NCBI GenBank assembly: GCA_900473205.1
Contig: UCLB01000007.1
Location: forward strand, 408,645 to 472,644
Origin: Hyphomicrobiales bacterium
GTDB lineage: Bacteria; Pseudomonadota; Alphaproteobacteria; Rhizobiales; Rhizobiaceae
Length of the DNA: 64,000 nucleotides
Direction: 5' to 3'
Shown here: positions 53,140 through 62,805 of the stretch, piece after piece
Layout of the letters: each line of letters opens with the position of its first letter
How positions within the stretch are numbered: the stretch's first letter is position 1
Program-made: the position numbers and the translations under genes
The notes under the pieces: generated by a model
What the model saw: the letters and a program-made list of their open reading frames with translations, nothing else
Told to the model about the DNA's origin: nothing
Databases searched by the model: none

Positions 53140-53982
53140 TCACTTCAGATCATCAATGGCGACGAGATCGACGTCGGTATAGTCGACATTGTCACCGGCC
53201 ATGGCCCAGATGAAGGAATAATTGGCCGTTCCGGCGCCGGAATGGATGGACCAGCCGGGAGACAAAGCCGCTTCCTCATTCTTCATCACCAGATGGCGCG
53301 TTTCGTTCGGTTCACCCAGGAAGTGGAAGACGCGCGCCGTCTCCGGCAAGTCGAAATAAAGATAGGCTTCCATGCGCCGGTCGTGAATATGGCATGGCAT
53401 AGTGTTCCAGACGGAGCCAGGCGCAAGGCTGGTCATGCCGACAACCAGCTGGCAGGTCTTGACGCCTTCCGGATGGATGAACTGGAAAATCGAGCGTTCG
53501 TTGCTGGTTGCCTGCGAACCGAGATCGACGCGCTTGGCATCATTGATGCTGATATGCTTAGCCGGATAGGCGGCATGCGCCGGTGCGCTGAGCAGATAGA
53601 ATTTCGCAGGCGTTTCGGAAGAGGCGGATGCGAAAGACACCTTCGCACCAAGACCCGCATAGACCATGTCGCGCGTGCCGGTTTCAAACGCTACGCCATC
53701 CACCGTCACCGTGCCCTTGCCGCCAATATTGACGACGATCAGCTCACGACGATCCAGAAAGGATTTCGTGCCGGTCGGCTTGATGGCTTCCAGTTCCAGC
53801 GAACCGGACACCGGCACGGCACCACCCACGATCATGCGGTCGTAATTGGTGTAGTGCAGCTGAACAGTGTCGTTGACGAACAGCGGCGGCAGCAGAAAGT
53901 TCTCGCGAAGTTCCTCTGTGCCGAATTTGGCAGCCGTCTTCGGGTCGATAGCGAAGCGGTTCGTGTACTGTGTCTGGCCCAT
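53140..53982 (-). CDS. kduI: 5-dehydro-4-deoxy-D-glucuronate isomerase
   Basis: The 280-residue zinc enzyme converts 5-keto-4-deoxyuronate to 2,5-diketo-3-deoxygluconate in pectin breakdown. Family segments are NFLLPPLFVNDTVQLHYTNYDRMIVGG (about 29-55) and the C-terminal zinc site TMPCHIHDRRMEAYLYFDLPE. Full KduI length. The ATG at 53982 has GGGAG 5 bases upstream. It precedes a kdgF-like cupin gene. The promoter lies in the 290-bp gap shared with the divergent alpha-2-macroglobulin gene; a TTGTCATACA motif there is a possible regulator site but I cannot assign it. Confidence 0.93.
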   Translation of the reverse strand: MGQTQYTNRFAIDPKTAAKFGTEELRENFLLPPLFVNDTVQLHYTNYDRMIVGGAVPVSGSLELEAIKPTGTKSFLDRRELIVVNIGGKGTVTVDGVAFETGTRDMVYAGLGAKVSFASASSETPAKFYLLSAPAHAAYPAKHISINDAKRVDLGSQATSNERSIFQFIHPEGVKTCQLVVGMTSLAPGSVWNTMPCHIHDRRMEAYLYFDLPETARVFHFLGEPNETRHLVMKNEEAALSPGWSIHSGAGTANYSFIWAMAGDNVDYTDVDLVAIDDLK

Positions 53983-54275
53983 TGTTCTCCCAATCATATC
54001 TCAGGCAAAGTTGTCATACATATATGCGATAGAAATCCTATGTCAATCGATAGCGACGAAAGGATCGGCAGCGGTTTACCGTAGGAAATGGCTGCAAACG
54101 CTGAATTCCATGGATGTGCCAACATGTAAGGCAGGTTTTGTAGCCACGCTTTTGTGCAAGCCACTGCGGGTAGGAAGCGCGGGATATGACTGCGCCCAAG
54201 CACTCCAGATCGCATTGACTTTCTCAATGAAATCCGAGCAGAGTCGCCGCTGTCGTGCGTACCGGGGAGGAACCA

Positions 54276-57200
54276 ATGTTCGTGCGTTCTGTTTTGAAGA
54301 GCCTGTTTGTCGTTGCAGCCACTCTGGCCATCCAGCCAGCGCTTGCGCAGGACGCAACGCGAAAGGTCGTCACCACCCAAAATGGTGATTATTTCGGCTT
54401 CGATCTTCGCACAGAGCAGAATGTCTCCCTGCCGCAATGCGAAACCATCTGCATCAACGACAAGGCCTGCAAGGCCTTCACCTATAATCCCAAGGTGCAA
54501 TGGTGCTTCCTGAAATCGGATTTCAACCAGCTCAACGCCTTCCCCGGCGCGGTGGCTGGCAAGGTGGTGGACGTCGCCAGCGAGCCGGATCTTGGCGCGC
54601 CGCAGAAACTCTCCTTCGTGGACGACAGCTTGTACCAGCAGGCACGGCGTCTGAAGGCAGGCCTTGCGGCATCGGATGCGGGCCAGTCGCAGGGTGTCGA
54701 AGCGCTTCTGGCGCAGGCCCGGCGATTTGCAGGCGCGGCCAATATTCCCCAGGCGGTCGAGAGCTATAAATCCGCTTTGGCGCTGAACCCGGATGATGGC
54801 GCGGTTTGGTCCGAGCTATCCCGCACAGCTGCAAGAATAGACAATAATTACGAGATATCGGGGCAATCGGCCACCGCCGCCCTCAATGCCTATTCGCTCA
54901 GCCGCACCGTCAGCGCGCGCATTGATGCGCTCAACACGCTGGCAAAGGCCTTTGAAAAAACGCAGAGCTACCGCGCAGCGCTCGATAGCTACAAGGCCAG
55001 CCTTGCGCTGTCGGACAATGCCAAGACCCGCGCCGCCTATGTGGATTTAAAGGCGCGTCAGGGCTTCCGGGTCACCAACAACACGGTCGATACCGACAGC
55101 GTCAGCCCGCGCGCCTGCATCCAGTTCTCCGAACCGCTGGTCAAAAACGGCGTCGATTATTCCTCCTTCGTCACGCTGGATGGCGCTGCCCCCAAGGCCA
55201 TCGAAGCCAAGGGCAGCGAGATTTGCGTGGAGGGCCTGACACACGGCCAGCGCTACAAGATCGCGCTTCGCGCCGGTCTGCCGTCCTCGGTGGAAGAGCC
55301 GCTGGAAAAACAGGTCGATCTCGACATTTACGTCCGCGACCGGTCCGGCTCGGTGCGCTTTACCGGTGAAAACTTCGTCCTTCCCGGCACCGCTCGTCGT
55401 GGCATTCCGCTCGTTTCCGTCAATATCGATCACGCCGATCTCAAGCTTTACCGGGTGGGCGACCGCAGCATCACCAGCCTGCTCACCAACTCGCAGTTCC
55501 TGACGCAGATGGATGGCTATGGCGCAGAGCGTATCGAAAACGAAATCGGTGAACTCGTCTGGCAGGGCGGCATCGATATCCAGAACGAACTGAACAAGGA
55601 TGTCGTCACCAGTTTCCCGGTGGATGAGGCGTTGCCGCAGCGCAAGCCCGGCATCTATGTGCTGACCGCCGTTCCGCCCGGCACCGCGCCGGAAAGCTGG
55701 GATTCTCGCGCCACGCAATGGTTCCTCGTTTCAGACACCGGTATCACCACCTACGCCGGAACGGACGGGCTGAATGTCTTCGTCCGCGCGCTCAGCAGCG
55801 CAAAACCGCTGGATGGCGTGGCGCTCCAGCTTCTCGCCAAGAACAATGAGGTGCTTGGCACCGCAACGACGGATGCGCAGGGCCGCGCGGTGTTTTCCGC
55901 AGGCCTCATGCGGGGCACCGCCGGTCAGGCGCCTGCCATCATCACGGCGCGTAATGGCGACAAGGATTACGTCTTTCTCGATATGACCCGCGCCGGGTTC
56001 GACCTCTCCGACCGTGGCGTCACCGGTCGCTCCGCCCCCGGTGCCATCGATGTCTTCAGCTGGACGGAGCGCGGCATCTACCGTGCCGGTGAAACCGTGC
56101 ATGCGGCGGCGCTGGCCCGCGATATCGAAGGCAATGCGGTGGCGAACCTGCCGCTCACCTTCATCTTCTCGCGACCCGATGGCGTGGAGGACCGCCGCTT
56201 CGTCGCCGATGGCAAGTCGCTGGGCGGCTATGCGGTGGATCTGGCCCTGCAGGACAGTGCCATGCGCGGCACCTGGACCTTGGCCATCCATACGGACCCG
56301 AAGACGGCTGCCATCAGCCAGAAATCCTTCCTTGTCGATGACTTCGTGCCGGATCGCACCGAATTCGATCTGACCAGCAAGGCCAAGGAGATCGACCCGG
56401 CAGGCGATACCGCCATCGATGTCGATGGCCGTTATCTCTACGGCGCACCCGCCGCCGGGTTGACGCTCGAAGGTGAAATTGCGCTGAAGCCCACCCGCAC
56501 CCATCCGGGCTTCGAAGGCTATATGTTCGGGCTTGCGGATGAGGAAACGGAAGAGGAAAGCCGCACCACGCTGGATGATCTTCCCGTGCTGGATGAAAAC
56601 GGAAAGGCAACCTTCAACGTCGCGCTGGCCGATCTGCCCTCCACCACGCAGTATCTCTCCGCCGATATCACCCTGCGCATGCGCGAAGCCGGTGGCCGAG
56701 CCGTTGAGCGATCGCTGACTTTGCCGGTCAAATCCGATAGCGCGATGATCGGCATCAAGCCGGAATTTTCCGGTGATCTGGCTGAAAATTCCATCGGTCG
56801 TTTCCACGTCATCGGCCTTGGTCCTGACGGCAGCAAACAGGCCATGAGCGGCCTCACATGGAAGCTCATCAAGGTCGAGCGGAACTATCAATGGTATCGT
56901 CAGGGCAATTCCTGGCGTTATGAGCCGGTCGTCTACACCAAGCAGGTGCAGACAGGCACTTTGGCCATCGATGCCAATGGTGGCGAAATTTCCGTGCCTG
57001 CATCATGGGGTCGCTATCGCCTCGAAGTTGAATCCGCGGAAAACAACGGCCCCACCTCCAGCGTCGAGTTCGATGCTGGCTGGTTCGTCTCCGCAAGCTC
57101 CACCGAAACGCCCGATGCGCTGGAAATCGCACTCGACAAGCAGAGCTACAAGATCGGCGAGACCGCCAAATTGCAGGTCACGTCGCGCTATGCAGGCCAG

Positions 57201-59729
57201 CTGATGATCACATCCGGCTCGGAAAAGCTGATTGCGGTCCAGAATGTCGAGATCGGTGACGAGGGCGGCGAGGTGGATATTCCCGTCACGCAAGAGTGGG
57301 GTGCCGGTTCCTACGTCACCGCCACCCTTTTCCGCCCCGGCGATACGCAGGAAAGCCGCATGCCCATGCGCGCCATCGGCATCAAATGGCTGGCGGTCGA
57401 TCCCGGTGAACGCAAGCTCGGCATCGCGCTCACACTCCCCAAGCAGACCCTGCCACGACAGCCGCTGGAAATCCCCGTTCAGGTCTCCGGTGCCGGTGCG
57501 GGTGACAAGGCCTATGTCACGGTTGCCGCTGTCGATGTCGGCATTCTCAACCTCACCCGTTACGAACCGCCCAAGCCGGATGACTGGTATTTTGGCCAGC
57601 GGCGTCTCGGTCTGGAAATCCGCGATCTCTATGGCCGCCTGATCGATGGATCGCTGGGAGCCACCGGGCGTCTCAGAACCGGCGGTGATGGCGGACAGGT
57701 CGCCTTGCAAGGCAGCCCGCCGAAGGAAAAGCTGGTTGCGTTCTTTGCCGGTCCAGTCGAACTGGATGCGCAGGGCAAGGCCACCATCCGTTTCGATATT
57801 CCGCAGTTCAACGGCACCGCCCGCGTCATGGCCGTGGCCTGGACCAAAACCGGTGTCGGCCATGCCGTCTCTGACGTGGTCATCCGCGACCCCGTCGTCA
57901 TCACTGCCAGCGCGCCGAAGTTCCTGAGCCCCGGCGATGTCTCGCAAATGCGCATCGATATCGCCAATACGGATGGCGAAGCAGGCGATTACAAGCTGGG
58001 TATCGCCAGCAACATGTCCATCACCGTCGATGAGGGTGAGGTCTCGCAGACGCTCGCCTTGCCAAAGGGTGGCAAGACATCGCTGACCGTGCCGCTGACG
58101 GGTGAAAATCCCGGCGATGGCGCGATTACCATCACGCTTGCCAATGCCAGCGGCCTGTCACTGCAGCAGGTGCTGAACATTCCGGTTCGCCCTGCCGTGC
58201 TGCCGGTCACCACCAGACGCAACATTCAGATCGCGCCCAACAGCAGCCTCACGGTGGATGGCAATCTGCTGGCGGAGAGCATGCTGCTTGGCTCATCTGT
58301 CGCCGTCAACGTCACCCGCTCGCCTGCCTTCGATGTGCCCGGTCTGGTGATGATGCTGGACAAATACCCCTATGGCTGCGCAGAGCAGACCACCAGCCGT
58401 GCTCTGCCTCTGCTCTATCTCTCCGAACTGATGAAGCAGCGCGGCGGTGCCGACGATTCCGATACCCACAAGCGAGTACAGGATGCGATCTATCGCGTGC
58501 TGTCCTTCCAGTCCTCCTCCGGCGGCTTTGGTCTCTGGGGTCCGGGCGAGGGCGACCTGTGGCTGGATGCCTATATCACCGACTTCCTGACGCGTGCGCG
58601 CGAACAGTCCTTCGATGTGCCCGAAGCGGCGATGGTGCAGGCGCTCACCAACCTGCAAAATGGTCTGGCCTATGACAACAACGTCAAGGATCGCGGCAAC
58701 GAGATCGCCTACTCGCTCTATGTTCTCGCCCGCAACCGCAAGGCCGCCATCAACGATCTGCGCTATTATGCAGACACGGCGCTGAAGGATTTCCCAACGC
58801 CGCTTGCCAAGGCGCAACTGGCCTCGGCCCTGTCGCTTTATGGCGATGCGGCACGGGCCAAATCCGTCTTCGGCGCATCGCTCAGCATGGCGTCGGCCAC
58901 CACCAAGGTCAGCCTTTCCAGAGCCGACTATGGTTCGGTCCTGCGCGATGGTGCCGCCTCGCTGGCACTCGCCGCCGAAAGCCGCCCGGTGCCTGCGGTC
59001 GTTCCGCAACTGGCCAGTGCGGTGGCCAAGGCGTGGGACGCCAAGCCCTATACCAGCACGCAGGAACAGGCCTGGATGCTGCTCGCCGCCCGCGCCCTGA
59101 AGGGCGAAGACAAGGACGTCAAGCTCGACATCAACGGCACGCTGGAACAGGGCGGCTATAGCAAGAGCATCAGCGGTGATGAACTGCTGCAATCGCCCAT
59201 CAAGATCACCAATGCCTCGAAAGACACGGTAACGGCTGTCGTCACCACCGTTGCGCCACCTGCACAGCCGCTGCCAGCTGGCGGCGAAGGCTTCGATATC
59301 CAGAAGACCTATTATTCGATGGATGGCGAAGAGGTGAACATCAGCGAAGCCACCCAGAACGAGCGTTATGTCGTCGTCCTCACGGTTACCCCCAAGAACG
59401 ACTGGCAATCGCGCATCATGGTCACGGATCTCCTGCCTTCCGGCTTCGAGATCGACAATCCAAGTCTCGTCAACAGCGCAGCCCTTTCCAATTTCGATTG
59501 GCTGCCGGAAACCGAGGCCGCTCACACCGAATTCCGCTACGACCGTTTCGTCGCGGCCTTCGACCGTGCATCGGGTGATAGTTCGGAGATAACGCTCGCC
59601 TATGTCGTGCGCGCCGTCACACCCGGCACCTACGATAATCCGGCAGCATCGGTGGAAGATATGTACCGTCCGCAATTTTCCGCCCGCACCGCAACCGGGC
59701 GCATGGAGGTCCGCGCAGCGCAGCAATGA
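54276..59729 (+). CDS. yfhM: bacterial alpha-2-macroglobulin with N-terminal PAN domain
   Basis: The 1817-residue periplasmic protease inhibitor traps attacking proteases by thioester chemistry. After a signal peptide (about 1-26) comes a PAN/apple-like domain with paired cysteines (DYFGFDLRTEQNVSLPQCETICIN...CKAFTYNP...WCFLK, about 37-85). A helical TPR-like region follows (about 110-260), then a long series of macroglobulin domains. The thioester motif YGCAEQTTSR is intact (Cys1368), followed by the alpha/alpha-toroid domain. Its stop overlaps the pbpC start (ATGA), the classical pairing of a periplasmic protease trap with a wall-repair enzyme. GGGAGG lies 7 bases before the ATG. Confidence 0.93.
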   Translation: MFVRSVLKSLFVVAATLAIQPALAQDATRKVVTTQNGDYFGFDLRTEQNVSLPQCETICINDKACKAFTYNPKVQWCFLKSDFNQLNAFPGAVAGKVVDVASEPDLGAPQKLSFVDDSLYQQARRLKAGLAASDAGQSQGVEALLAQARRFAGAANIPQAVESYKSALALNPDDGAVWSELSRTAARIDNNYEISGQSATAALNAYSLSRTVSARIDALNTLAKAFEKTQSYRAALDSYKASLALSDNAKTRAAYVDLKARQGFRVTNNTVDTDSVSPRACIQFSEPLVKNGVDYSSFVTLDGAAPKAIEAKGSEICVEGLTHGQRYKIALRAGLPSSVEEPLEKQVDLDIYVRDRSGSVRFTGENFVLPGTARRGIPLVSVNIDHADLKLYRVGDRSITSLLTNSQFLTQMDGYGAERIENEIGELVWQGGIDIQNELNKDVVTSFPVDEALPQRKPGIYVLTAVPPGTAPESWDSRATQWFLVSDTGITTYAGTDGLNVFVRALSSAKPLDGVALQLLAKNNEVLGTATTDAQGRAVFSAGLMRGTAGQAPAIITARNGDKDYVFLDMTRAGFDLSDRGVTGRSAPGAIDVFSWTERGIYRAGETVHAAALARDIEGNAVANLPLTFIFSRPDGVEDRRFVADGKSLGGYAVDLALQDSAMRGTWTLAIHTDPKTAAISQKSFLVDDFVPDRTEFDLTSKAKEIDPAGDTAIDVDGRYLYGAPAAGLTLEGEIALKPTRTHPGFEGYMFGLADEETEEESRTTLDDLPVLDENGKATFNVALADLPSTTQYLSADITLRMREAGGRAVERSLTLPVKSDSAMIGIKPEFSGDLAENSIGRFHVIGLGPDGSKQAMSGLTWKLIKVERNYQWYRQGNSWRYEPVVYTKQVQTGTLAIDANGGEISVPASWGRYRLEVESAENNGPTSSVEFDAGWFVSASSTETPDALEIALDKQSYKIGETAKLQVTSRYAGQLMITSGSEKLIAVQNVEIGDEGGEVDIPVTQEWGAGSYVTATLFRPGDTQESRMPMRAIGIKWLAVDPGERKLGIALTLPKQTLPRQPLEIPVQVSGAGAGDKAYVTVAAVDVGILNLTRYEPPKPDDWYFGQRRLGLEIRDLYGRLIDGSLGATGRLRTGGDGGQVALQGSPPKEKLVAFFAGPVELDAQGKATIRFDIPQFNGTARVMAVAWTKTGVGHAVSDVVIRDPVVITASAPKFLSPGDVSQMRIDIANTDGEAGDYKLGIASNMSITVDEGEVSQTLALPKGGKTSLTVPLTGENPGDGAITITLANASGLSLQQVLNIPVRPAVLPVTTRRNIQIAPNSSLTVDGNLLAESMLLGSSVAVNVTRSPAFDVPGLVMMLDKYPYGCAEQTTSRALPLLYLSELMKQRGGADDSDTHKRVQDAIYRVLSFQSSSGGFGLWGPGEGDLWLDAYITDFLTRAREQSFDVPEAAMVQALTNLQNGLAYDNNVKDRGNEIAYSLYVLARNRKAAINDLRYYADTALKDFPTPLAKAQLASALSLYGDAARAKSVFGASLSMASATTKVSLSRADYGSVLRDGAASLALAAESRPVPAVVPQLASAVAKAWDAKPYTSTQEQAWMLLAARALKGEDKDVKLDINGTLEQGGYSKSISGDELLQSPIKITNASKDTVTAVVTTVAPPAQPLPAGGEGFDIQKTYYSMDGEEVNISEATQNERYVVVLTVTPKNDWQSRIMVTDLLPSGFEIDNPSLVNSAALSNFDWLPETEAAHTEFRYDRFVAAFDRASGDSSEITLAYVVRAVTPGTYDNPAASVEDMYRPQFSARTATGRMEVRAAQQ

Positions 59730-61807
59730 TCAGGTGGCGGGCGTTTGTCAGTGGTTTTGTCGTCTCGGCCGTGCTGACCGGCGCTGCCGTCTACGGCCTC
59801 GACCGCCTGGACCGCGCCTTTCCGCCGCCGCTGCAAAATGCCCGCATCGTCTCGCAGGAAGTGCTGGATGCCGATGGCAAGCTGCTGCGCGCCTTCGCAA
59901 CACCGGACGGACGCTGGCGTCTGCACACGTCGGCTGCGGATGTCGATCCGCAATTCGTCCGCATGCTGGTCGCCTATGAGGATCAGCGCTTCTTCGATCA
60001 CGGCGGCGTCGATTTTCAGGCGCTGGGTCGCGCCGCCTGGCAGTTGCTGACCCATGGCCACATCGTTTCCGGCGCCTCCACGCTGTCCATGCAGGTGGCA
60101 CGGTTGATCGAGCCGCGCACGGATCGCTCCTTCAGCGCCAAATTCCTCCAGATGGCGCGCGCCTGGCAGATCGAGCGGCGGCTGACCAAACAGCAGATCA
60201 TCGATCTCTACCTCAACATCGCGCCCTATGGCGGCAATCTGGAAGGTATCAGAGCCGCCAGTCTGGCATGGTTCGGCAAGGAGCCGAAACGGCTGGAAAC
60301 GGCAGAGGCGGCGCTCCTCGTTTCCCTCCCGCAACTGCCGGAAAAACGCCGCCCGGATCGTTTTCCCGAGGCCGCAAAGCTCGCGCGTGAGCGCGTGCTG
60401 CAACGCCTCGCCGTCTCAAAAGTGGTGGGGGAAGGCGAAGCCGCCCGCGCGACAATCGCCGCCATTCCGGTAAAACGGCTCGATCTGCCCTCCTATGCCC
60501 CGCATCTGGCGCAAACGGCGCGCGCCCGCTTCCCGCAATCCGTCACCGTAGCCTCCACCCTGCGCTTACCGGTTCAAAAAGAACTCGAAGCCCTGGCGCA
60601 GCGCTCCGCCGAAAAGCTGGGCGACAAGGTTTCCGTCGCCATCGTCATGGCCGATAGCACCACCGGCGACATCATCGCAGACGTCGGTTCATCGGATTTT
60701 CTCGACAATGACCGCCGTGGCTGGGTGGAAATGTCCCGCGCCGTCCGCTCCCCCGGCTCAACGCTCAAACCCTTCATCTATGGCCTTGCCTTCGAAAACG
60801 GCCTGATTGCGCAGGAAAGCATCATCGAAGATCGCCCGGCAGATTTTTCCGGCTACCGCCCGCGCAATTTCGACATGCAGTATCAGGGCGATGTCAGCAT
60901 TCGCCAGGCCCTGCAACTCTCGCTCAACGTCCCCGCCGTGCGCCTGCTGGATGCCGTCAGCCCCGCCGCTCTCATGGTCCGCTTCCGACGCGCGTCGGTT
61001 CAGATGGTGCTGCCGAAGGCAGAAGCGCCGGGGCTCGCCATTGCGCTCGGCGGCGCGGGCCTGTCGCTCGTCGATCTCGTCCAGCTTTACGCAGCGCTGG
61101 CCAATGGCGGTCAGCCGGTGCAGCTGGGAGATGGCGTTCGCGCCAGACCGCAGGTGCTGGATGTCGATCCGCTGTTTTCCAAAGCCGCGATCTGGAACAT
61201 CACCGATGTCCTCTCCGGCGTGCTTCCGCCCCTCGGCATGAAGCAGCGCGGCATCGCCTACAAGACCGGCACCAGCTATGGTTATCGCGACGCATGGTCG
61301 GTGGGTTACGATGGCCGCTATGTCATCGGCGTCTGGGCAGGCCGGGCCGATAACGGCTCGGTTCCCGGCCTTGCCGGCTACGTCTCCGCCGCGCCGATAT
61401 TGTTCGAAGCCTTCACCAAATCCGGCATCGCCATCACCCCGTTCCCGCCTGCACCATCGGGCGTCTCCCGGCTGGCCTACAAGGATCTCCCCGCCAACCA
61501 ACGCCGCTTCAGCATTACCCCATCAGGCCTGTTATCGGCGTCGCGCCGCGAACCCTCACCCCAGATCGTCTATCCGCCCGAGGGCGCCCGCATCGAACTC
61601 ACCGGCCAGAGCGGCGAACTCTCCCCCCTTGTCCTAAAACTCCAAGGCGGCCGCGCGCCCTTCCACTGGCTGGCCAATGGTAAGCCTCTACCCGAACCAT
61701 CCCGCCGCCGAAGCAGTGAATGGTTGCCGGAGGGGCAGGGGTTTTCGACGCTGACGGTGATCGATGCGGATGGACGGGCGTCAAGTGTGCGGGTTTTTGT
61801 GGAGTAG
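59726..61807 (+). CDS. pbpC: penicillin-binding protein 1C
   Basis: The 693-residue bifunctional peptidoglycan synthase has one N-terminal membrane helix (about 5-25). A GT51 glycosyltransferase domain has the catalytic Glu in AYEDQRFFDHGGVD (Glu85) and GASTLSMQVARL. The transpeptidase domain has SPGSTLKPFIY, SLNVPAVRLLD and the KTGTSYGYRDAW motif, and a BiPBP_C-type C-terminal beta domain closes the protein. It is translationally coupled to yfhM. PBP1C is thought to repair wall damage near breached outer membrane. No gene follows on this strand before the end of the window. Confidence 0.94.
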   Translation: MIRWRAFVSGFVVSAVLTGAAVYGLDRLDRAFPPPLQNARIVSQEVLDADGKLLRAFATPDGRWRLHTSAADVDPQFVRMLVAYEDQRFFDHGGVDFQALGRAAWQLLTHGHIVSGASTLSMQVARLIEPRTDRSFSAKFLQMARAWQIERRLTKQQIIDLYLNIAPYGGNLEGIRAASLAWFGKEPKRLETAEAALLVSLPQLPEKRRPDRFPEAAKLARERVLQRLAVSKVVGEGEAARATIAAIPVKRLDLPSYAPHLAQTARARFPQSVTVASTLRLPVQKELEALAQRSAEKLGDKVSVAIVMADSTTGDIIADVGSSDFLDNDRRGWVEMSRAVRSPGSTLKPFIYGLAFENGLIAQESIIEDRPADFSGYRPRNFDMQYQGDVSIRQALQLSLNVPAVRLLDAVSPAALMVRFRRASVQMVLPKAEAPGLAIALGGAGLSLVDLVQLYAALANGGQPVQLGDGVRARPQVLDVDPLFSKAAIWNITDVLSGVLPPLGMKQRGIAYKTGTSYGYRDAWSVGYDGRYVIGVWAGRADNGSVPGLAGYVSAAPILFEAFTKSGIAITPFPPAPSGVSRLAYKDLPANQRRFSITPSGLLSASRREPSPQIVYPPEGARIELTGQSGELSPLVLKLQGGRAPFHWLANGKPLPEPSRRRSSEWLPEGQGFSTLTVIDADGRASSVRVFVE

Positions 61808-61897
61808 GGGTTGTCTCGGCTTCTGTGGGCGTTAGCCTTTGGAAAGCAATCCATGGTGCCGTAGATGCAGGCAATGTCAGAGATCCACCGCAACAGA

Positions 61898-62016
61898 GCA
61901 ACCCTCATCCTGAGGTGCCCCGTAGGGGCCTCGAAGGACGGGGGTTGCGTGCTCGGGGCAGAGTATGCGGCGGATGCTTCGAGGGTCGCTTCGCTCCCAC
62001 CTCAGCATGAGGGCGG
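61898..62016 (+). repeat. rhizobial palindromic repeat, copy 1
   Basis: This is about 120 bp starting GCAACCCTCATCCTGAGGTG and ending CACCTCAGCATGAGGGCGG, with GGGCCTCGAAGGACGGGGG and GCTTCGAGGGTCGCTTCG inside. The ends are partly complementary. Three more copies lie downstream in the same orientation. Confidence 0.85.
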
Positions 62017-62101
62017 AGGGTGTGGCGGGCCTCCCATGAGAGGGTGGAGGTTGTGGTTGCCCGGCTGACGAAAAAAAGCCGATGAGGCGGGGCACAACGG
62101 A

Positions 62102-62253
62102 GCAACCCTCATCCTGAGGTGCCCCGCAGGGGCCTCCAAGGACGAGGGTTGCGGACTTGAGGCAGTGAGGACTTGAGGCAGAATGCGCAGCAGATGCTTC
62201 GAGGTTTTGTCCTTCGGCCAAAGCACCTCTCCTTCGACGGGCTCAGGATGATG
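62102..62253 (+). repeat. rhizobial palindromic repeat, copy 2 (divergent)
   Basis: It starts like copy 1 but is longer, with a short internal tandem duplication (GACTTGAGGCAG twice). The right half is replaced by a variant ending CCTTCGACGGGCTCAGGATG. It belongs to the same family but is the most diverged copy here. Confidence 0.75.
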
Positions 62254-62326
62254 CATGAGGTTGGCGGGTGTGGCAGCCCTTCCTTTGAGAGGGTTGAGTG
62301 AGCGGTTGGACGTGCGGCACACCGCA

Positions 62327-62451
62327 GCAACCCTCATCCTGAGGTGCGGAGGCGCAGCCGGAGCCTCGAAGGACGGGGGTTGCGTGCTCGGGGCAGAATG
62401 TGCGGCGAATGCTTCGAGGGTCGCTTCGCTCCCACCTCAGCATGAGGGCGG
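62327..62451 (+). repeat. rhizobial palindromic repeat, copy 3
   Basis: About 125 bp, nearly identical in layout to copy 1, with the GAGGCGCAGCCGGAGCC insert also found in copy 4. It lies just left of the inverted-repeat pair that precedes the structured RNA. Confidence 0.85.
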
Positions 62452-62476
62452 TGGGTGTGGTTGCTCTGCTCCATCG

Positions 62477-62548
62477 AAAGGTCGGAGCCAGCCGCTCACC
62501 CCCCCTGTCCTGCCGGGCATCTCCCCCTCAGGTGGGGAGATTGGCAAG
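62477..62548 (+). repeat. GC-rich repeat arm, copy A1 (outer left)
   Basis: The core TGCCGGGCATCTCCCCCTCAGG is shared with three other copies. The outer part (62477-62498) is complementary to the extreme right end of the window, so with 63932-64000 it makes an inverted repeat of about 70 bp flanking the RNA locus. Confidence 0.85.
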
Positions 62549-62646
62549 AGGCACGCTCCTCGCTCCAATCGTAGCCGTCAGAAGGAGGTAACCGGCAGAT
62601 ATGCTTCCCCCGTCCACAACACTCAAGATGGCCAGCAAGCTCACCC

Positions 62647-62698
62647 CCAGCCAATCTCCCCACCTGAGGGGGAGATGCCCGGCAGGGCAGAGGGGGGT
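62647..62698 (-). repeat. GC-rich repeat arm, copy A2 (inner left, inverted)
   Basis: This is a near-exact reverse complement of the core of A1, about 100 bp away. A1 and A2 could pair into a long hairpin in RNA. Confidence 0.85.
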
Positions 62699-62805
62699 AA
62701 ACCACACCCAAAACCCTCAAACAATAAAAACATACAAACCAAATCAACACCTTACCCAAAATCTGCCACCCCCCGCAAAAAAATTTCCCGCAAAATTTCA
62801 TTCAC

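Noticed and set aside
58293..59726. 477-codon open frame opposite the end of the alpha-2-macroglobulin gene
   Set aside because: Same reasoning: an antisense shadow of an intact gene with no domain match.
54276..61807. Non-ribosomal or toxin system suggested by the 5.4-kb gene
   Set aside because: The CAEQ thioester motif, macroglobulin domains and pbpC coupling identify it as alpha-2-macroglobulin, not a toxin.
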